In this document: in pieces, positions 1 through 10,399 of the stretch
Layout of the letters: every line of letters starts with the position of its first letter
Position numbering within the stretch: the stretch's first letter is position 1
Assembly: GCF_041321145.1 (NCBI RefSeq)
Contig: NZ_JBGGWA010000001.1
Coordinates: 620,001-684,000 of the forward strand
Direction of reading: 5' to 3'
Source: Paraburkholderia sp041321145
Lineage (GTDB): Bacteria; Pseudomonadota; Gammaproteobacteria; Burkholderiales; Burkholderiaceae
Length of the DNA stretch: 64,000 nt
Made by a program: the position numbers and the translations under genes
Notes under the pieces: model-generated
What the model saw: the letters and a program-made list of their open reading frames with translations, nothing else
Told to the model about the DNA's origin: nothing
Database searches by the model: none

Positions 1-1
1 C

Positions 2-1489
2 GTGGCAAGCATCGACGTGGAAATCCTGACCGTCGACGAACTTCTCGATACCAATGCCACGCTCGTTACGCCAGTGGAAGTCGCGCCCGAACAACTCGCC
101 TATCTGATCTACACATCCGGATCGACCGGCAAACCGAAGGGCGCGGGCAATACGCATCGCGCGCTCGCGAATCGGATCGCGTGGATGCAGGACGCCTATC
201 GGCTGAGTGCTGAAGACGTCGTGTTGCACAAGACGCCATTCGGCTTCGACGTATCGGTATGGGAATTCCTTTGGCCGCTTTCTGTCGGCGCGAAACTCGC
301 GATCGCGGCACCGGGCGATCATCGCGATCCGGTACGTCTGGTCGCGGCCGTCGAAACGCATCGCGTCACAACGCTGCATTTCGTACCGTCGATGCTCGCC
401 GCCTTCGTGGCTCACCTGGAGGATTTCAAAGCCGCGGCTCGCTGCACGAGCATCCGGCGGATCGTGGCAAGCGGCGAAGCGCTCGCACCGGAACGGGTGG
501 CACGCGTCGCGCAGCATTTGCCCAACGCGCAGCTCTATAACCTGTACGGCCCGACCGAAGCGGCGATCGACGTCTCGCACTGGACCTGCGATGCGCGCGA
601 TGCGAACGCGGTATCCGTGCCGATCGGTCATCCGATTGCGAATCTGCAACTGCATGTACTCGATGCTGCGATGCAGCCGCTGCCGCAAGGGGCGATCGGT
701 GAACTGTATCTGGGCGGCGTGGGACTCGCGCGCGGCTATCTCGGCCGTGCGGCGCTGACCGCGGAGCGCTTCCTCCCCGATCCCTTCGTTGAAGGCGCAC
801 GTCTTTATCGAACCGGCGACCTCGCCCGTCGTCGCGTGGACGGTGCGCTCGATTACCTCGGCCGTGTCGATACGCAAGTGAAGCTGCGCGGCCAGCGCAT
901 CGAGCCCGGCGAGATCGAAGCGCTGCTGCGCGCGACGCAAGGTGTGCACGACGCCGTGGTGATCGTGCGTGACGAGCAACTGATCGGCTATGTCGCACGA
1001 GGCGCCGACGGCGCAATCGACACGATCGCGCTGCTCGACGGTCTGCGTGCGCAGTTGCCGTCGTACATGGTGCCGGCGCAACTGATCGAGATGGAGGCGT
1101 TGCCGGTGACGCCGAACGGCAAGTGTGATCGCCATGCGCTACCGGCGCCCTCTCGCGGCCCTGCCGATGAGAACGCCGCCGCCTCCTTGCAAACCGATAC
1201 CGAACGCGAACTCGCCGCGATCTGGCAACGCGTTCTGCATCTGGAAACAGTGGGCCGCGACGATGACTTCTTCGCCCTTGGCGGTCACTCGCTGCTCGCA
1301 ACGCAGGCCAACGCTCAGGCGAATCTGCATTGGACGCTGATCCTGCCACTGCGCACGCTGTTCGACGAACGCACGCTGCAACGCTGTGCCGCCGCGATCG
1401 ATCGGGCGCTGGCCGAGCGCGACGCCCATGCCGGACAGGACACCGCGAGCGCGATCGACGCGCTCCTCGACGAACTGGAACTGCAGTAA
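2..1489 (+). CDS. Non-ribosomal peptide synthetase, 3' end (A-T of last module), OrbI/malleobactin type
   Basis: This is the C-terminal 495 residues of an NRPS whose start lies left of the window. It opens inside an adenylation domain (TSGSTGKPKG near residue 40, NLYGPTEA near 180, YRTGDLARR near 270, NGKCDR near 375). It ends with a carrier domain whose phosphopantetheine serine is S430 in LGGHSL. There is no thioesterase, so the chain must pass to the next protein. Reading the ten specificity positions by eye gives D-V-W-H-V-S-L-I-D-K, a serine-type code. Serine is the third residue of ornibactin and malleobactin and is loaded by the last module of OrbI in that family. The next NRPS gene follows 42 bases downstream. 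The specificity is inferred and not computed. Confidence 0.9.
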   Translation: MASIDVEILTVDELLDTNATLVTPVEVAPEQLAYLIYTSGSTGKPKGAGNTHRALANRIAWMQDAYRLSAEDVVLHKTPFGFDVSVWEFLWPLSVGAKLAIAAPGDHRDPVRLVAAVETHRVTTLHFVPSMLAAFVAHLEDFKAAARCTSIRRIVASGEALAPERVARVAQHLPNAQLYNLYGPTEAAIDVSHWTCDARDANAVSVPIGHPIANLQLHVLDAAMQPLPQGAIGELYLGGVGLARGYLGRAALTAERFLPDPFVEGARLYRTGDLARRRVDGALDYLGRVDTQVKLRGQRIEPGEIEALLRATQGVHDAVVIVRDEQLIGYVARGADGAIDTIALLDGLRAQLPSYMVPAQLIEMEALPVTPNGKCDRHALPAPSRGPADENAAASLQTDTERELAAIWQRVLHLETVGRDDDFFALGGHSLLATQANAQANLHWTLILPLRTLFDERTLQRCAAAIDRALAERDAHAGQDTASAIDALLDELELQ

Positions 1490-1531
1490 GCCCCGCCGCC
1501 GACAAGCCGACAAGCATTGAGACTACCCAGC

Positions 1532-4500
1532 ATGACGATAGCCAAACCGGATCTGCTTTCCCTCGCGGCACGCTTCGCGCTTTTGCCGGCCGCGCAGCGC
1601 AAGGCCTTCATCACGAAGCTCGACGCAGCCGGCATCGATTTTCGCGTGCTGCCGATTCCACCGCGCGCCGAGCGCACCGCGAGCGTGCCGGCTTCGTTTG
1701 CGCAAACACGTCTGTGGTTGCATGCACGCATGATCGACGAACCGGCGGCGTATCACATCACCGAACGTTTGCGGCTCGACGGTGCGCTCGATGCGAATGC
1801 GCTGCGTCTTTCCTGCGACGCATTGATCGCGCGTCACGAAGCGTTGCGTACGACCTTCGCGGAGAGCGCGGACGGCGTGTTGCAGACCGTGCATGCGCCG
1901 TCACGCTGCCCGTGGCATGCAAGCGACCTGAGCACGGTGCCCGCGCACGAGCGTGAGGCTCGCGCGGCCGCCATTGCGCAAAGCGACGAAGCGCAGGCCT
2001 TCGATCTGTCGCTCGGCCCGCTGATCCGCGCGCATCTCATACGTCTCGATGCGACGACTCACTGGCTCGCGCTGACGACACATCACATCGTGTCGGACGG
2101 CTGGTCCGCGGACGTGATGCTGGCGGAACTGGCGTCGTTCTATCGCGCCTATGCGAAGCGCGAGACGGTGTCGCTTGCGCCACTGCCGATCCAGTACGCG
2201 GATTACGCACTGTGGCAACGCCGCTGGCTCGATGCGGGTGAGCGCGAGCGGCAGTTGGAATTCTGGCGTACCCGGCTGGATGCGAGCCGCGACGTGCTGA
2301 TGCTGCCGGGGGCCGCGCCGCGTCCGGCCCAGCGAAGCGCGCGTGGTGCGCGGCACCGGTTCGTGTTGGATGCATCGCTCGCCCGGCAGGTCAAGGCGCT
2401 CGCCAATGCCCAGCGTGCAACGCCCTTCGCCGTGCTGCTTGCGGCACTCAACGCCTTGCTCGCGCGCTGCTCGGGCGAGACGCAGATTCAGATCGGCGTG
2501 CCCGCTGCGAATCGCGAGCGCGGTGAAGTGGCCGGCCTGGTGGGCTTCTTCGTGAACACACTCACGCTCGCCACGCCCGTTCCCGCAACGCAGTCGTTCG
2601 CCGTGCTGGTCGGCGCGACACAGCAAACGCTCATCGACGCCCAATCGCATCAGGACGTGCCGTTCGACCAGGTGGTCGAAGCGCTCGGCGTGGTGCGCAG
2701 CGCGAGCCACCATCCGCTGTTTCAGGTGATGGCGGCATATGGTGCGCGTCGTCGCTTGCCTTTGCTTGCCGAGGTTCGTGTCACCGAGTTGCCGTCGGGG
2801 GCGCCGTTCGCCAAATTCGATCTGACGCTGAGCTTCGAGGAGCGCGACGACGGTTCGATCGACGCCTGCTTCATCTACGCGCTCGATCTCTTCGAGGCCG
2901 AAGCGGTCGAGCGGCTGGCCGGGCGCTTCATTGAACTGCTGTCGAATGCGATCGTGGCGCCTGAAATCGCGGTCGGCGATCTGCAATGGCTGCCCGCGTT
3001 CGAGCGTGCCCAACTGGATGCGTGGAACAGCACGGCGGCCAATCACGATGAAGCTTTCAAGCCGGTTCATCAACGCGTGGCCGACCACGCCCAGGCGCGG
3101 CCCGATGCGCGCGGCGTCGCGGACCTCGAACGCTCGCTGACTTGCGGCGAAGTCGACGCGCGCGCGACTCGGCTCGCGCAGCGGCTCGTCGCAGCGGGCG
3201 TGAGCGCGGAGATGCGCGTCGGCGTGGCGCTGAGCCGCTCGGTCGATTTGCTGGTGGGCCTGATTGCCGCGCTGAAATCAGGTGGCGCATTCGTGCCGCT
3301 CGACCCGAGTCATCCGCGCGAGCGCCTCGCACAGATTCTCGACGACGCGCGGATCACCCATGTCATCACAGAACGCGCCAGCCTGGCCGCGCTGCCGGTG
3401 TCGGATCGCTTGCACCTGTGGCTGATCGACGAGGAGTCCCGGCACGATGCGCTATCGACAGCGCCGGTCGCGCTTCCCGCGGTTTCGCCTCATCAGGCGG
3501 CCTATGTCATCTACACCTCGGGTTCGACCGGAAAACCGAAGGGCGTCGTGGTCGATCACGGCTCGTTCGCGCTGCACTGCGCGGCGATTGCCGAGCGCTA
3601 CGGCGCAGGCGAAAACGATGTCTTTCTTCTGTTCCAGTCGGTCAATTTCGACGGCGCGCACGAGGGCTGGTTCTCGCAGTACATGTCCGGCGCCGCGGTG
3701 GCCATTACCGCCGACACGCTATGGCCGCCCGCGCAAACCTGCCGGATGATGGTCCGCGAAGGCGTGACGATGACCTACGTGCCGCCCGGCTGTGCGACCC
3801 AGCTTGCCGAGTGGGCGTTGGCGCACGGCGCGCCGCCTGGCTTGCGATCGCTGACGGTGGGCGGTGAAGCCACCTCGCGCGAAGCCTTTGCGTTGATGCG
3901 CCGGGCGTTCCCGAACGCGCGCATCGTCAACGGCTATGGACCGACCGAGACCGTCATCACGCCGATGCTGTGGATGTTCCATCCCGCCGACGATGCCGCC
4001 ACGCTCGCTGACAGCGCGTATCTGCCGATCGGCACGCTGGTCGGCGCGCGCTCCGCGCATGTGCTCGATGCGCGACTGAATCCGCTGCCAGTCGGCGTGA
4101 TCGGCGAGTTGTATCTGGGCGGCGAGGGCGTGGGCGTCGCGCGCGGCTATCTCGACCGCCCCGCGCTTACCGCCGAACGCTTCGTGCCCGATCCGTTCGG
4201 TGTGCCGGGGGCGCGGCTCTATCGCACGGGTGACCTCGTCAAGCGACGCGCGGACGGCGTGTTCGACTTTATCGGCCGTGTCGATCATCAGGTGAAGCTG
4301 CGCGGCTTGCGTATCGAGTTGGGCGAGATCGAGGCGCAACTCGCCGCGCATGATGATGTGCGCGAAGCCGTGGCGGTCGTGCATGGCAACGGGGCGCACG
4401 CGGCGCTGGTTGCATACGTTGAGTTGAGCGCCGAAGCGCGTGAACGCAATACGCGTGCGGACGCCGCCGAACTCGACGCGCATCTACGCCACACGCTGCC

Positions 4501-6565
4501 CGATTACATGGTGCCCGCTCACATCGTCGTGCTCGATGCGTTGCCGCGCAATGCCAACAGCAAGGTGGACCGCGCGGCCTTGCCGCAGCCGCAGCGTGTC
4601 GCGCGTGCGTATCAGGCGCCCGCCGCGGGCCTTGAAACGGCGCTTGCCACGATCTTCCGCGAAGTGTTGGGGGTGGAGCGCGTCGGGCGCGGCGATCATT
4701 TCTTCGAACTCGGCGGACATTCGCTCGCAGCGGTTCGCGTGGCGACCCGCGTGGCCGAGCGCCTCGCGCGCGATGTGCCGGTACGCACGCTCTTTGAAGC
4801 ACCGACGCTCGCTCAATACGCGCGGCGGGTCATGGCGGCGGCGCGAAGCGAGGCGGTTGCCGATGGGCGTCTTGAGTCCGGGTCCGCGAGCGGTGCCGTG
4901 AGTCCGCGCGTGCTTGCCGATGCGCAGGGCGTGATGCCGCTGTCCGCAGCGCAATTGAGCCTGTGGTTCTTGTGGCGCGCGCAACCGGACAGCGCGGCCT
5001 ACAACATTCCTGTCGCACTGCGTCTGCGCGGGCCGCTCGATGTCGATGTATTGCGCGAAGCGTTCGGCGAGGCCGCCGCGCGGCATCCTGCGTTGCGCAC
5101 GCGCCTCGTCGAACGCAAAGGGCAATGGCCGGGCCAACGGATTGCGGCGCCGGCGTCTTTCGATCTGCCGGTGATCGACCTGTCGTCGCTTGAGAATGGG
5201 GAAATCGCAAGCGAGGCTGCCGCCGTCGCACTCACGGACGAAGACGCGCTCACGCCATTCGGCCTGCTCGACGACGTGCCGCTTTGGCGCGTGCGGCTGC
5301 TGCGGCTTGGCGAGCACGATCATGTGTTGTCGCTGGTCGTGCATCACATCGTGTCGGATGGACAGTCGATCGATCTGTGGCTTGAAGAAGTCCGCACGAT
5401 CTATGTGGCGATCGTGCGCGGTGCAGCGCCCGCGCCAGGTGCCTCGTCGTCGCCTTTGCATCACGCGCTGGTGCTGCCGGTCGTCGCATCGCGCGCACGC
5501 CTGTCCTTCTGGCGTGACGTGCTCGCTGACGCGCCCGCGCACGTATTGCCTTCGCCGCCGTCGGGCCGATCCGTAGCGCCGTGCTGGAGCGCGGGCCGCC
5601 TCGCATTCGAACTCGACCCGGCCCTGGTGCGGCGCGCCCGCTTGATGGCGCTCGAAGTCCACGCAACCCTGCCGATGCTGCTGCACGCCGCGCTGAACGT
5701 CGCGTTTTACCGTGCAACGGGCGTGACCGATCAACCGGTCGGCGTCCTCGCATCGACCCGCGAATTGACGGGCGAGGTTGCGCAACGCGCGCTCGGTCTC
5801 TTCATCAACGCCGTGGTCGTACGCACGCGCCTGGCGAAAACCGCCACGCCCGCCACGCTGCTTGCCGAAGTTCGCGACGCGGCGCTCGCCGCCTACTCGC
5901 ACGCGGATACGCCATTCGCCGACGTGGTCGCGGCATTGCGCGCGCCGCGCACGGACCCCGGCAATCCGCTGTTCTCGGTGATGTTCAACTACCTGCGCCC
6001 GGCCGGTGCCGCGGAGCGCGACTGGGCCGGTCTCACGCTAGACGATTTCAACGACGTGCGGCATCGCGTCGTGTTCGAGCTGGAACTCGACGTGGTCGAG
6101 CATCCCGATGGACGCGTGACGGGCGCGTTCTCGTATGCGGACGAACTGGTGGACGGCCGGTTTGTTGAAGCGTTGGCTACTGACTATCTGCTCGTAGTAC
6201 AGCAGTTTGTCGATGCGCCGCAAGAGCAGTTCGGCGAATCGTCAGCGCGCTTTGCACTTGCAACGCCGAGTGTTGCTGCCGATATGAACACCCGCGCCGA
6301 GCTTCACGATGAAGCAACGCATCACGCCCACGCGCTCGAACGCGTCTGGAGCGATCTCTTCGAAGGCAACACGCCGGCCCATCACGACGATCTGTTCGAA
6401 GCCGGCGCGAGCTCGTTCGACATTGTGCGCTTTGTCGACGCGGTGCAAGCAGCCGGCCAGGTGTTGTCGATTGCCGATGTATTCGCCGCGCCGACTTTCG
6501 CCGGGCTGGGCGCGCGGATCGTTGCGCGTGCATCGACCGTTGCCGAAGTGCGGGATGCGGGTTAA
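1532..6565 (+). CDS. Non-ribosomal peptide synthetase C-A-T-C-T, OrbJ-like
   Basis: This 1677-residue NRPS reads C (active site HHIVSDG, 184-190), A (YTSGSTGKPKG from 661), T (serine S1064 in GGHSL), C (HHIVSDG from 1271) and a short second T-like domain (GASSFD, S1628). In the ornibactin/malleobactin family the last NRPS adds N5-hydroxy-N5-formyl-ornithine. Its final C domain is thought to release the chain onto a polyamine, which fits the absence of a thioesterase here. The A domain has FDGAHE at the start of the specificity pocket, unlike the common DVW or DME patterns. ATG 1532 was chosen over the in-frame TTG at 1517 because the protein start looks natural there; neither has a strong ribosome site. 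The hydroxylase and formyltransferase needed for the substrate are encoded just downstream. Confidence 0.92.
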   Translation: MTIAKPDLLSLAARFALLPAAQRKAFITKLDAAGIDFRVLPIPPRAERTASVPASFAQTRLWLHARMIDEPAAYHITERLRLDGALDANALRLSCDALIARHEALRTTFAESADGVLQTVHAPSRCPWHASDLSTVPAHEREARAAAIAQSDEAQAFDLSLGPLIRAHLIRLDATTHWLALTTHHIVSDGWSADVMLAELASFYRAYAKRETVSLAPLPIQYADYALWQRRWLDAGERERQLEFWRTRLDASRDVLMLPGAAPRPAQRSARGARHRFVLDASLARQVKALANAQRATPFAVLLAALNALLARCSGETQIQIGVPAANRERGEVAGLVGFFVNTLTLATPVPATQSFAVLVGATQQTLIDAQSHQDVPFDQVVEALGVVRSASHHPLFQVMAAYGARRRLPLLAEVRVTELPSGAPFAKFDLTLSFEERDDGSIDACFIYALDLFEAEAVERLAGRFIELLSNAIVAPEIAVGDLQWLPAFERAQLDAWNSTAANHDEAFKPVHQRVADHAQARPDARGVADLERSLTCGEVDARATRLAQRLVAAGVSAEMRVGVALSRSVDLLVGLIAALKSGGAFVPLDPSHPRERLAQILDDARITHVITERASLAALPVSDRLHLWLIDEESRHDALSTAPVALPAVSPHQAAYVIYTSGSTGKPKGVVVDHGSFALHCAAIAERYGAGENDVFLLFQSVNFDGAHEGWFSQYMSGAAVAITADTLWPPAQTCRMMVREGVTMTYVPPGCATQLAEWALAHGAPPGLRSLTVGGEATSREAFALMRRAFPNARIVNGYGPTETVITPMLWMFHPADDAATLADSAYLPIGTLVGARSAHVLDARLNPLPVGVIGELYLGGEGVGVARGYLDRPALTAERFVPDPFGVPGARLYRTGDLVKRRADGVFDFIGRVDHQVKLRGLRIELGEIEAQLAAHDDVREAVAVVHGNGAHAALVAYVELSAEARERNTRADAAELDAHLRHTLPDYMVPAHIVVLDALPRNANSKVDRAALPQPQRVARAYQAPAAGLETALATIFREVLGVERVGRGDHFFELGGHSLAAVRVATRVAERLARDVPVRTLFEAPTLAQYARRVMAAARSEAVADGRLESGSASGAVSPRVLADAQGVMPLSAAQLSLWFLWRAQPDSAAYNIPVALRLRGPLDVDVLREAFGEAAARHPALRTRLVERKGQWPGQRIAAPASFDLPVIDLSSLENGEIASEAAAVALTDEDALTPFGLLDDVPLWRVRLLRLGEHDHVLSLVVHHIVSDGQSIDLWLEEVRTIYVAIVRGAAPAPGASSSPLHHALVLPVVASRARLSFWRDVLADAPAHVLPSPPSGRSVAPCWSAGRLAFELDPALVRRARLMALEVHATLPMLLHAALNVAFYRATGVTDQPVGVLASTRELTGEVAQRALGLFINAVVVRTRLAKTATPATLLAEVRDAALAAYSHADTPFADVVAALRAPRTDPGNPLFSVMFNYLRPAGAAERDWAGLTLDDFNDVRHRVVFELELDVVEHPDGRVTGAFSYADELVDGRFVEALATDYLLVVQQFVDAPQEQFGESSARFALATPSVAADMNTRAELHDEATHHAHALERVWSDLFEGNTPAHHDDLFEAGASSFDIVRFVDAVQAAGQVLSIADVFAAPTFAGLGARIVARASTVAEVRDAG

Positions 6566-6643
6566 AGCGCCTGCCTCTCAACTCACAGTTTTCTCCGGTC
6601 AGCGCATCCGGCGGGCCGGCTCACACCGATAAGGATCTGCGAC

Positions 6644-8014
6644 ATGCACAGAGACACCGTATTTGATTTGATCGGCGTCGGCTTCGGGCCGTCGAATCTG
6701 GCGCTTGCCGTGCGCCTTGCCGAAGAGGCCGGCGTGTCGGACCTCGCGCATTGCTTTATCGAGCGTCAGCCGGCGTTCGGCTGGCATCGCGGCATGCTGC
6801 TCGACGATTGCCGGATGCAGATCTCTTTCCTCAAGGATCTCGTTACGCTGCGCGATCCGACAAGCCGCTTCACGTTTATCAACTATCTGTTCGAGCAGGG
6901 ACGTCTGGCGGATTTCGTGAACCTGAAGAGTTTCTATCCGACGCGCCTTGAGTTTCACGATTACCTCAACTGGGTGGCTGCGTCGTTCGATGAACGCGTG
7001 CATTACGGCCAGACGGTGATCGGTATCGAAGCGGTCAAGGCCGCCGGTAACGCGAACGAAATCGAAGCGCTGCGCGTGTTTTCACGCGACGGCGAAGGCC
7101 GCGAATGGCAGCGTGTGACGCGCGCGCTGTCGGTCGGCATCGGCGGCGGCCCTCAGGTGCCGGCGGCTTTTGCCGCGCTGGGTTCGCACAACATCGTGCA
7201 TTCGTCGACGTATCTGACTTCGATCGAGCGCGTGGTCGGTGACGCCGCCCATGCGCGCAAACGCGTGGCGGTGATCGGCGCGGGGCAGAGTGCCGCCGAA
7301 GTGTTCATCGATCTGACGCGCCGCTATCCGCACGTCGACGCGAGTCTCTTGATCCGTTCGAGTGCGCTCAAGCCCGCCGACGACAGCCCGTTCGTCAACG
7401 AGATCTTCAGCCCGGCCTTCACCGATATTGTCTACGCGCAACCCAGAGACGGTCGCCGCTCGCTGATCGAGCGCTTTCGCGACACAAACTACGCGGTGGT
7501 CGACCGGCCGTTGATCGAGCAGATCTACGAAATGCTCTATCTGCAGAAGGTCTCGGCGGAACCGCGCCATCGTCTGCTGGCGAACACGGACATCGAGACG
7601 GCGGCGCGCACGGCGAACGGTCAGATCGAACTCACGCTGCGTGACCGCCTGAGCGGCCACGCTCGTGCCGAACAATTCGATGCGCTCGTGCTGGCCACGG
7701 GGTATCGCCGCGACACGCATTTCGAATTGCTGGAAGGTCTCGCGCCGCATCTGGGGGATGCGCTCGTGCAGGGCAACGTCGAACGCGATTACCGGCTCGC
7801 CGCGTCGGCGAGCTTTAAACCGCGCATTTATCTGCAAGGCTGCTGCGAAGACAGTCATGGGCTTTCCGACACGCTGTTGTCGGTTCTCGCGCTGCGCTCC
7901 GACGAAATCGCCGCTTCGCTCGGGCGCCACACATCGGAAGACCGGGCGGCCAGCCGGACAAAGCAAACAGAACAAATCGGGATGAGCAAGGGCCGCATGG
8001 CCTTCGCGCTTTGA
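6644..8014 (+). CDS. pvdA: L-ornithine N5-monooxygenase
   Basis: This 456-residue flavoprotein hydroxylates the side-chain amine of ornithine with FAD, NADPH and O2, the first committed step of hydroxamate siderophore synthesis. The FAD motif GVGFGPSN lies at residues 11-18, the NADPH motif VIGAGQSAAE near 210, and the family C-terminal ATGYRRD motif near 352. The length matches PvdA/SidA proteins (about 440-460 residues). It sits 78 bases after the NRPS gene and 45 bases before the receptor gene, so one transcript is likely. In B. cenocepacia an acetyltransferase gene (orbK) lies between the last NRPS and pvdA; it is absent here. Confidence 0.95.
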   Translation: MHRDTVFDLIGVGFGPSNLALAVRLAEEAGVSDLAHCFIERQPAFGWHRGMLLDDCRMQISFLKDLVTLRDPTSRFTFINYLFEQGRLADFVNLKSFYPTRLEFHDYLNWVAASFDERVHYGQTVIGIEAVKAAGNANEIEALRVFSRDGEGREWQRVTRALSVGIGGGPQVPAAFAALGSHNIVHSSTYLTSIERVVGDAAHARKRVAVIGAGQSAAEVFIDLTRRYPHVDASLLIRSSALKPADDSPFVNEIFSPAFTDIVYAQPRDGRRSLIERFRDTNYAVVDRPLIEQIYEMLYLQKVSAEPRHRLLANTDIETAARTANGQIELTLRDRLSGHARAEQFDALVLATGYRRDTHFELLEGLAPHLGDALVQGNVERDYRLAASASFKPRIYLQGCCEDSHGLSDTLLSVLALRSDEIAASLGRHTSEDRAASRTKQTEQIGMSKGRMAFAL

Positions 8015-8059
8015 TGAAACGCGGCCGCGTGGCCGCATAACAACCTGGAGCATCGAGAG

Positions 8060-10297
8060 ATGGAGTGGGCAATAGACACGCGTCGGCGTGCGATCGCGGC
8101 CGCGGCAAGCGTGGCGTTTTGCGCAGCGGCAGCCAGTCACGCACAGGCGCAGCAGGCGACACAACCGGCTGTGCAGTCGGCCGGCGACGCACAGCAGCAG
8201 ACCAGCACACCCCTACAGGACGCAACGCCAGCCAATACGCTGCCTTCGATCAGCGTCAAGGGATCGGCTGAAAGCGAGGCAACGGTCGGCCTCGTGGCTC
8301 GTCGCAGCAGCACCGGCACCAAGACCGACACTGCGCTGAAGGAAATTCCGCAGACGATCAACGTCGTCACGGCGCAGCAGATCGAGCAAACCGGCGCGAC
8401 CACCCTCAACGAGGCCTTGCGCTACATTCCGGGCTTTTCGACGTATGGCTCGGATGTCCGCTCCGACTGGTATTCGGTGCTGCGCGGCTTCACGCCGACC
8501 GTATTCGTCGACGGTTTGCAGGTGCCCAATACGCTCAATCTTTCGAGCTGGCGTGTCGATCCCTACATGGTCGACAGCATCACCGTGCTGCGCGGTCCGA
8601 CGTCCGTGCTGTACGGGCAGGGCGATCCTGGTGCGATCATCGACGTGCAGAGCAAACTCGCGAACGGCGAGCGCACGCGCGAAGTCGACATGCAATTGGG
8701 CGACTATGCGCGCAAACAACTCGCTTTCGACATGGGTGACAAGATCGATAAGGACGGCACGCTGTCTTATCGTTTCGTCGGCGTGGGGCGTGACGGCAAT
8801 TCGCAGACCGGGCCGAATCCCGAGCAGCGCGTGGCGATCGCGCCTTCGGTGAAGTGGCAGCCGAATGCGAAGACTTCGCTGACTGTGGAAGCGAGCTATC
8901 TGCAGGATTGGGGCGACGCATCCAATAACTTTCTACCGGCGCAGGGCACGATTCTGCCGAATCCGAACGGCAAGATTTCGCCGGACCTTTATACGGGCGA
9001 TCCGGCGTTTTCGCACTATCGCAAGAAGCAATGGTCGGTGGGCTATCAGTTCGAATACAAGTTCGATCCCGTCTGGACTTTCCGGCAGAACACACGCTTG
9101 ATGCACTTGTCGCTCGATCAGGGGCAGGTATTCGGCGGCGGCCTCGATCCTGCCGACCCGACTCAGGCGTCGTTGCTGCGCTACGTGGGGCTGTATCAGC
9201 TGAATTACAGCCGCTTCGACGTCGACAACCAGGCGCTGGCCAGATTCCGCACCGGTCCGCTCGACCATACGGTGCTGCTCGGCTTCGAATACAACCGGCA
9301 GTCGACGACCGATAGCGAATCGATGGCGACCGGGCCCAGTCTGAACATGTACAACCCGGTGTATACGCCGATCACCAACGCCATTTTCGGCGGCCCGAAT
9401 GCGTTCCCTCGCACCGATACGAAGTCGACGCTCAATGCGTTCGGCGTGTATGCGCAGGACCAGATCAAGTGGCAGCGCTGGGTGCTGACGCTCGGCGGCC
9501 GCGAGGACTGGAGCGACACCACGCAGGACGATCTCGCCGGCGGCACGCGGCTCACGCAGAACGATCAGGCGTTCTCGGGGCGCGTCGGGCTCGTCTATCT
9601 CGGCGATTATGGGCTTTCGCCGTATATCAGTTATTCGACCTCGTTCAATCCGCTGGTCGGCGTGAAGATCGCGGGCGGCGGCATTGCCGAGCCGACCAAG
9701 GGCAAGCAGATCGAAGCGGGGTTGCGCTGGCAACCGGCCGGCAAGAATCTAATGCTGAACGCGGCGGTTTATCAGATCAACCAGACCAATGTCGTCACGC
9801 CGGATCTCGCGCTCGACCCGACCGGTGGCACGTCGGTGCAGACCGGCGAGGTGCGCTCGCGCGGCATCGAGTTGAGCGCGGTGGGCAACGTCACGCGCAA
9901 TTTCTCGGTGATCGCCGCGTACGTGTACCAGGACGTGAAAAACGTCAAGGCGGCCGATATCAGCCTGGGCAAATGGCCCGTGGATATTCCACGGCCACGC
10001 CAGATGGCTTCGCTGTGGGGCGACTGGACGTGGCACGTCGGGCCGCTGGCCGGCCTGGGGGTCGGTGCGGGTATCCGCTATCAAAGCGGTACGGCCGGCG
10101 CCCCCGACAACTCGCTGTATGTGCCGAGCTATACCGTGTACGACGCGGCGATTCACTACGAGATGCGTAATTGGCGCTTCGCAATTAATGGCCAGAACAT
10201 TTTTAACCGCCGTTTCGTGAGCGGTTGCCAGTCGCAGAACACCTGCTTCTATGGGAATCCGCGCACGGTGATCGCTACGGCGAAGTACGACTGGTAA
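8060..10297 (+). CDS. TonB-dependent ferric-siderophore receptor, OrbA-like
   Basis: This 745-residue outer-membrane receptor should import the iron complex of the siderophore made by the flanking genes. A signal peptide (about residues 1-30, ending AHAQAQ) is followed by a plug domain (ALKEIPQTINVVT near 95, then VLRGPTSVLYGQGDPG near 180) and a 22-strand-type barrel ending in an aromatic residue (KYDW). The family is FhuA/FpvA-like; no long N-terminal signalling domain for a surface-sensing sigma system is evident. A ribosome site (GAGAG) precedes the ATG. Its position between pvdA and pvdF matches the ornibactin cluster, where orbA is the receptor. Confidence 0.93.
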   Translation: MEWAIDTRRRAIAAAASVAFCAAAASHAQAQQATQPAVQSAGDAQQQTSTPLQDATPANTLPSISVKGSAESEATVGLVARRSSTGTKTDTALKEIPQTINVVTAQQIEQTGATTLNEALRYIPGFSTYGSDVRSDWYSVLRGFTPTVFVDGLQVPNTLNLSSWRVDPYMVDSITVLRGPTSVLYGQGDPGAIIDVQSKLANGERTREVDMQLGDYARKQLAFDMGDKIDKDGTLSYRFVGVGRDGNSQTGPNPEQRVAIAPSVKWQPNAKTSLTVEASYLQDWGDASNNFLPAQGTILPNPNGKISPDLYTGDPAFSHYRKKQWSVGYQFEYKFDPVWTFRQNTRLMHLSLDQGQVFGGGLDPADPTQASLLRYVGLYQLNYSRFDVDNQALARFRTGPLDHTVLLGFEYNRQSTTDSESMATGPSLNMYNPVYTPITNAIFGGPNAFPRTDTKSTLNAFGVYAQDQIKWQRWVLTLGGREDWSDTTQDDLAGGTRLTQNDQAFSGRVGLVYLGDYGLSPYISYSTSFNPLVGVKIAGGGIAEPTKGKQIEAGLRWQPAGKNLMLNAAVYQINQTNVVTPDLALDPTGGTSVQTGEVRSRGIELSAVGNVTRNFSVIAAYVYQDVKNVKAADISLGKWPVDIPRPRQMASLWGDWTWHVGPLAGLGVGAGIRYQSGTAGAPDNSLYVPSYTVYDAAIHYEMRNWRFAINGQNIFNRRFVSGCQSQNTCFYGNPRTVIATAKYDW

Positions 10298-10399
10298 GGA
10301 AGAGGGCGTTCGCGGCGGACCGAGGGGCTTCGCGTTTGCCGTCCGAGCGCCCGTTGCTTTGATTTTGGTCGCAACTATCGATACGCATTCGAGCCGACT

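Noticed and set aside
426..1571. Long open frame (381 codons) on the minus strand under the NRPS end
   Set aside because: Arginine-rich shadow of the NRPS coding frame, with no recognisable motif; typical of high-GC antisense frames.
1901..3088. 395-codon minus-strand open frame under the second NRPS
   Set aside because: Composition rich in R/H/Q with no domain; the plus strand shows a clear condensation domain.
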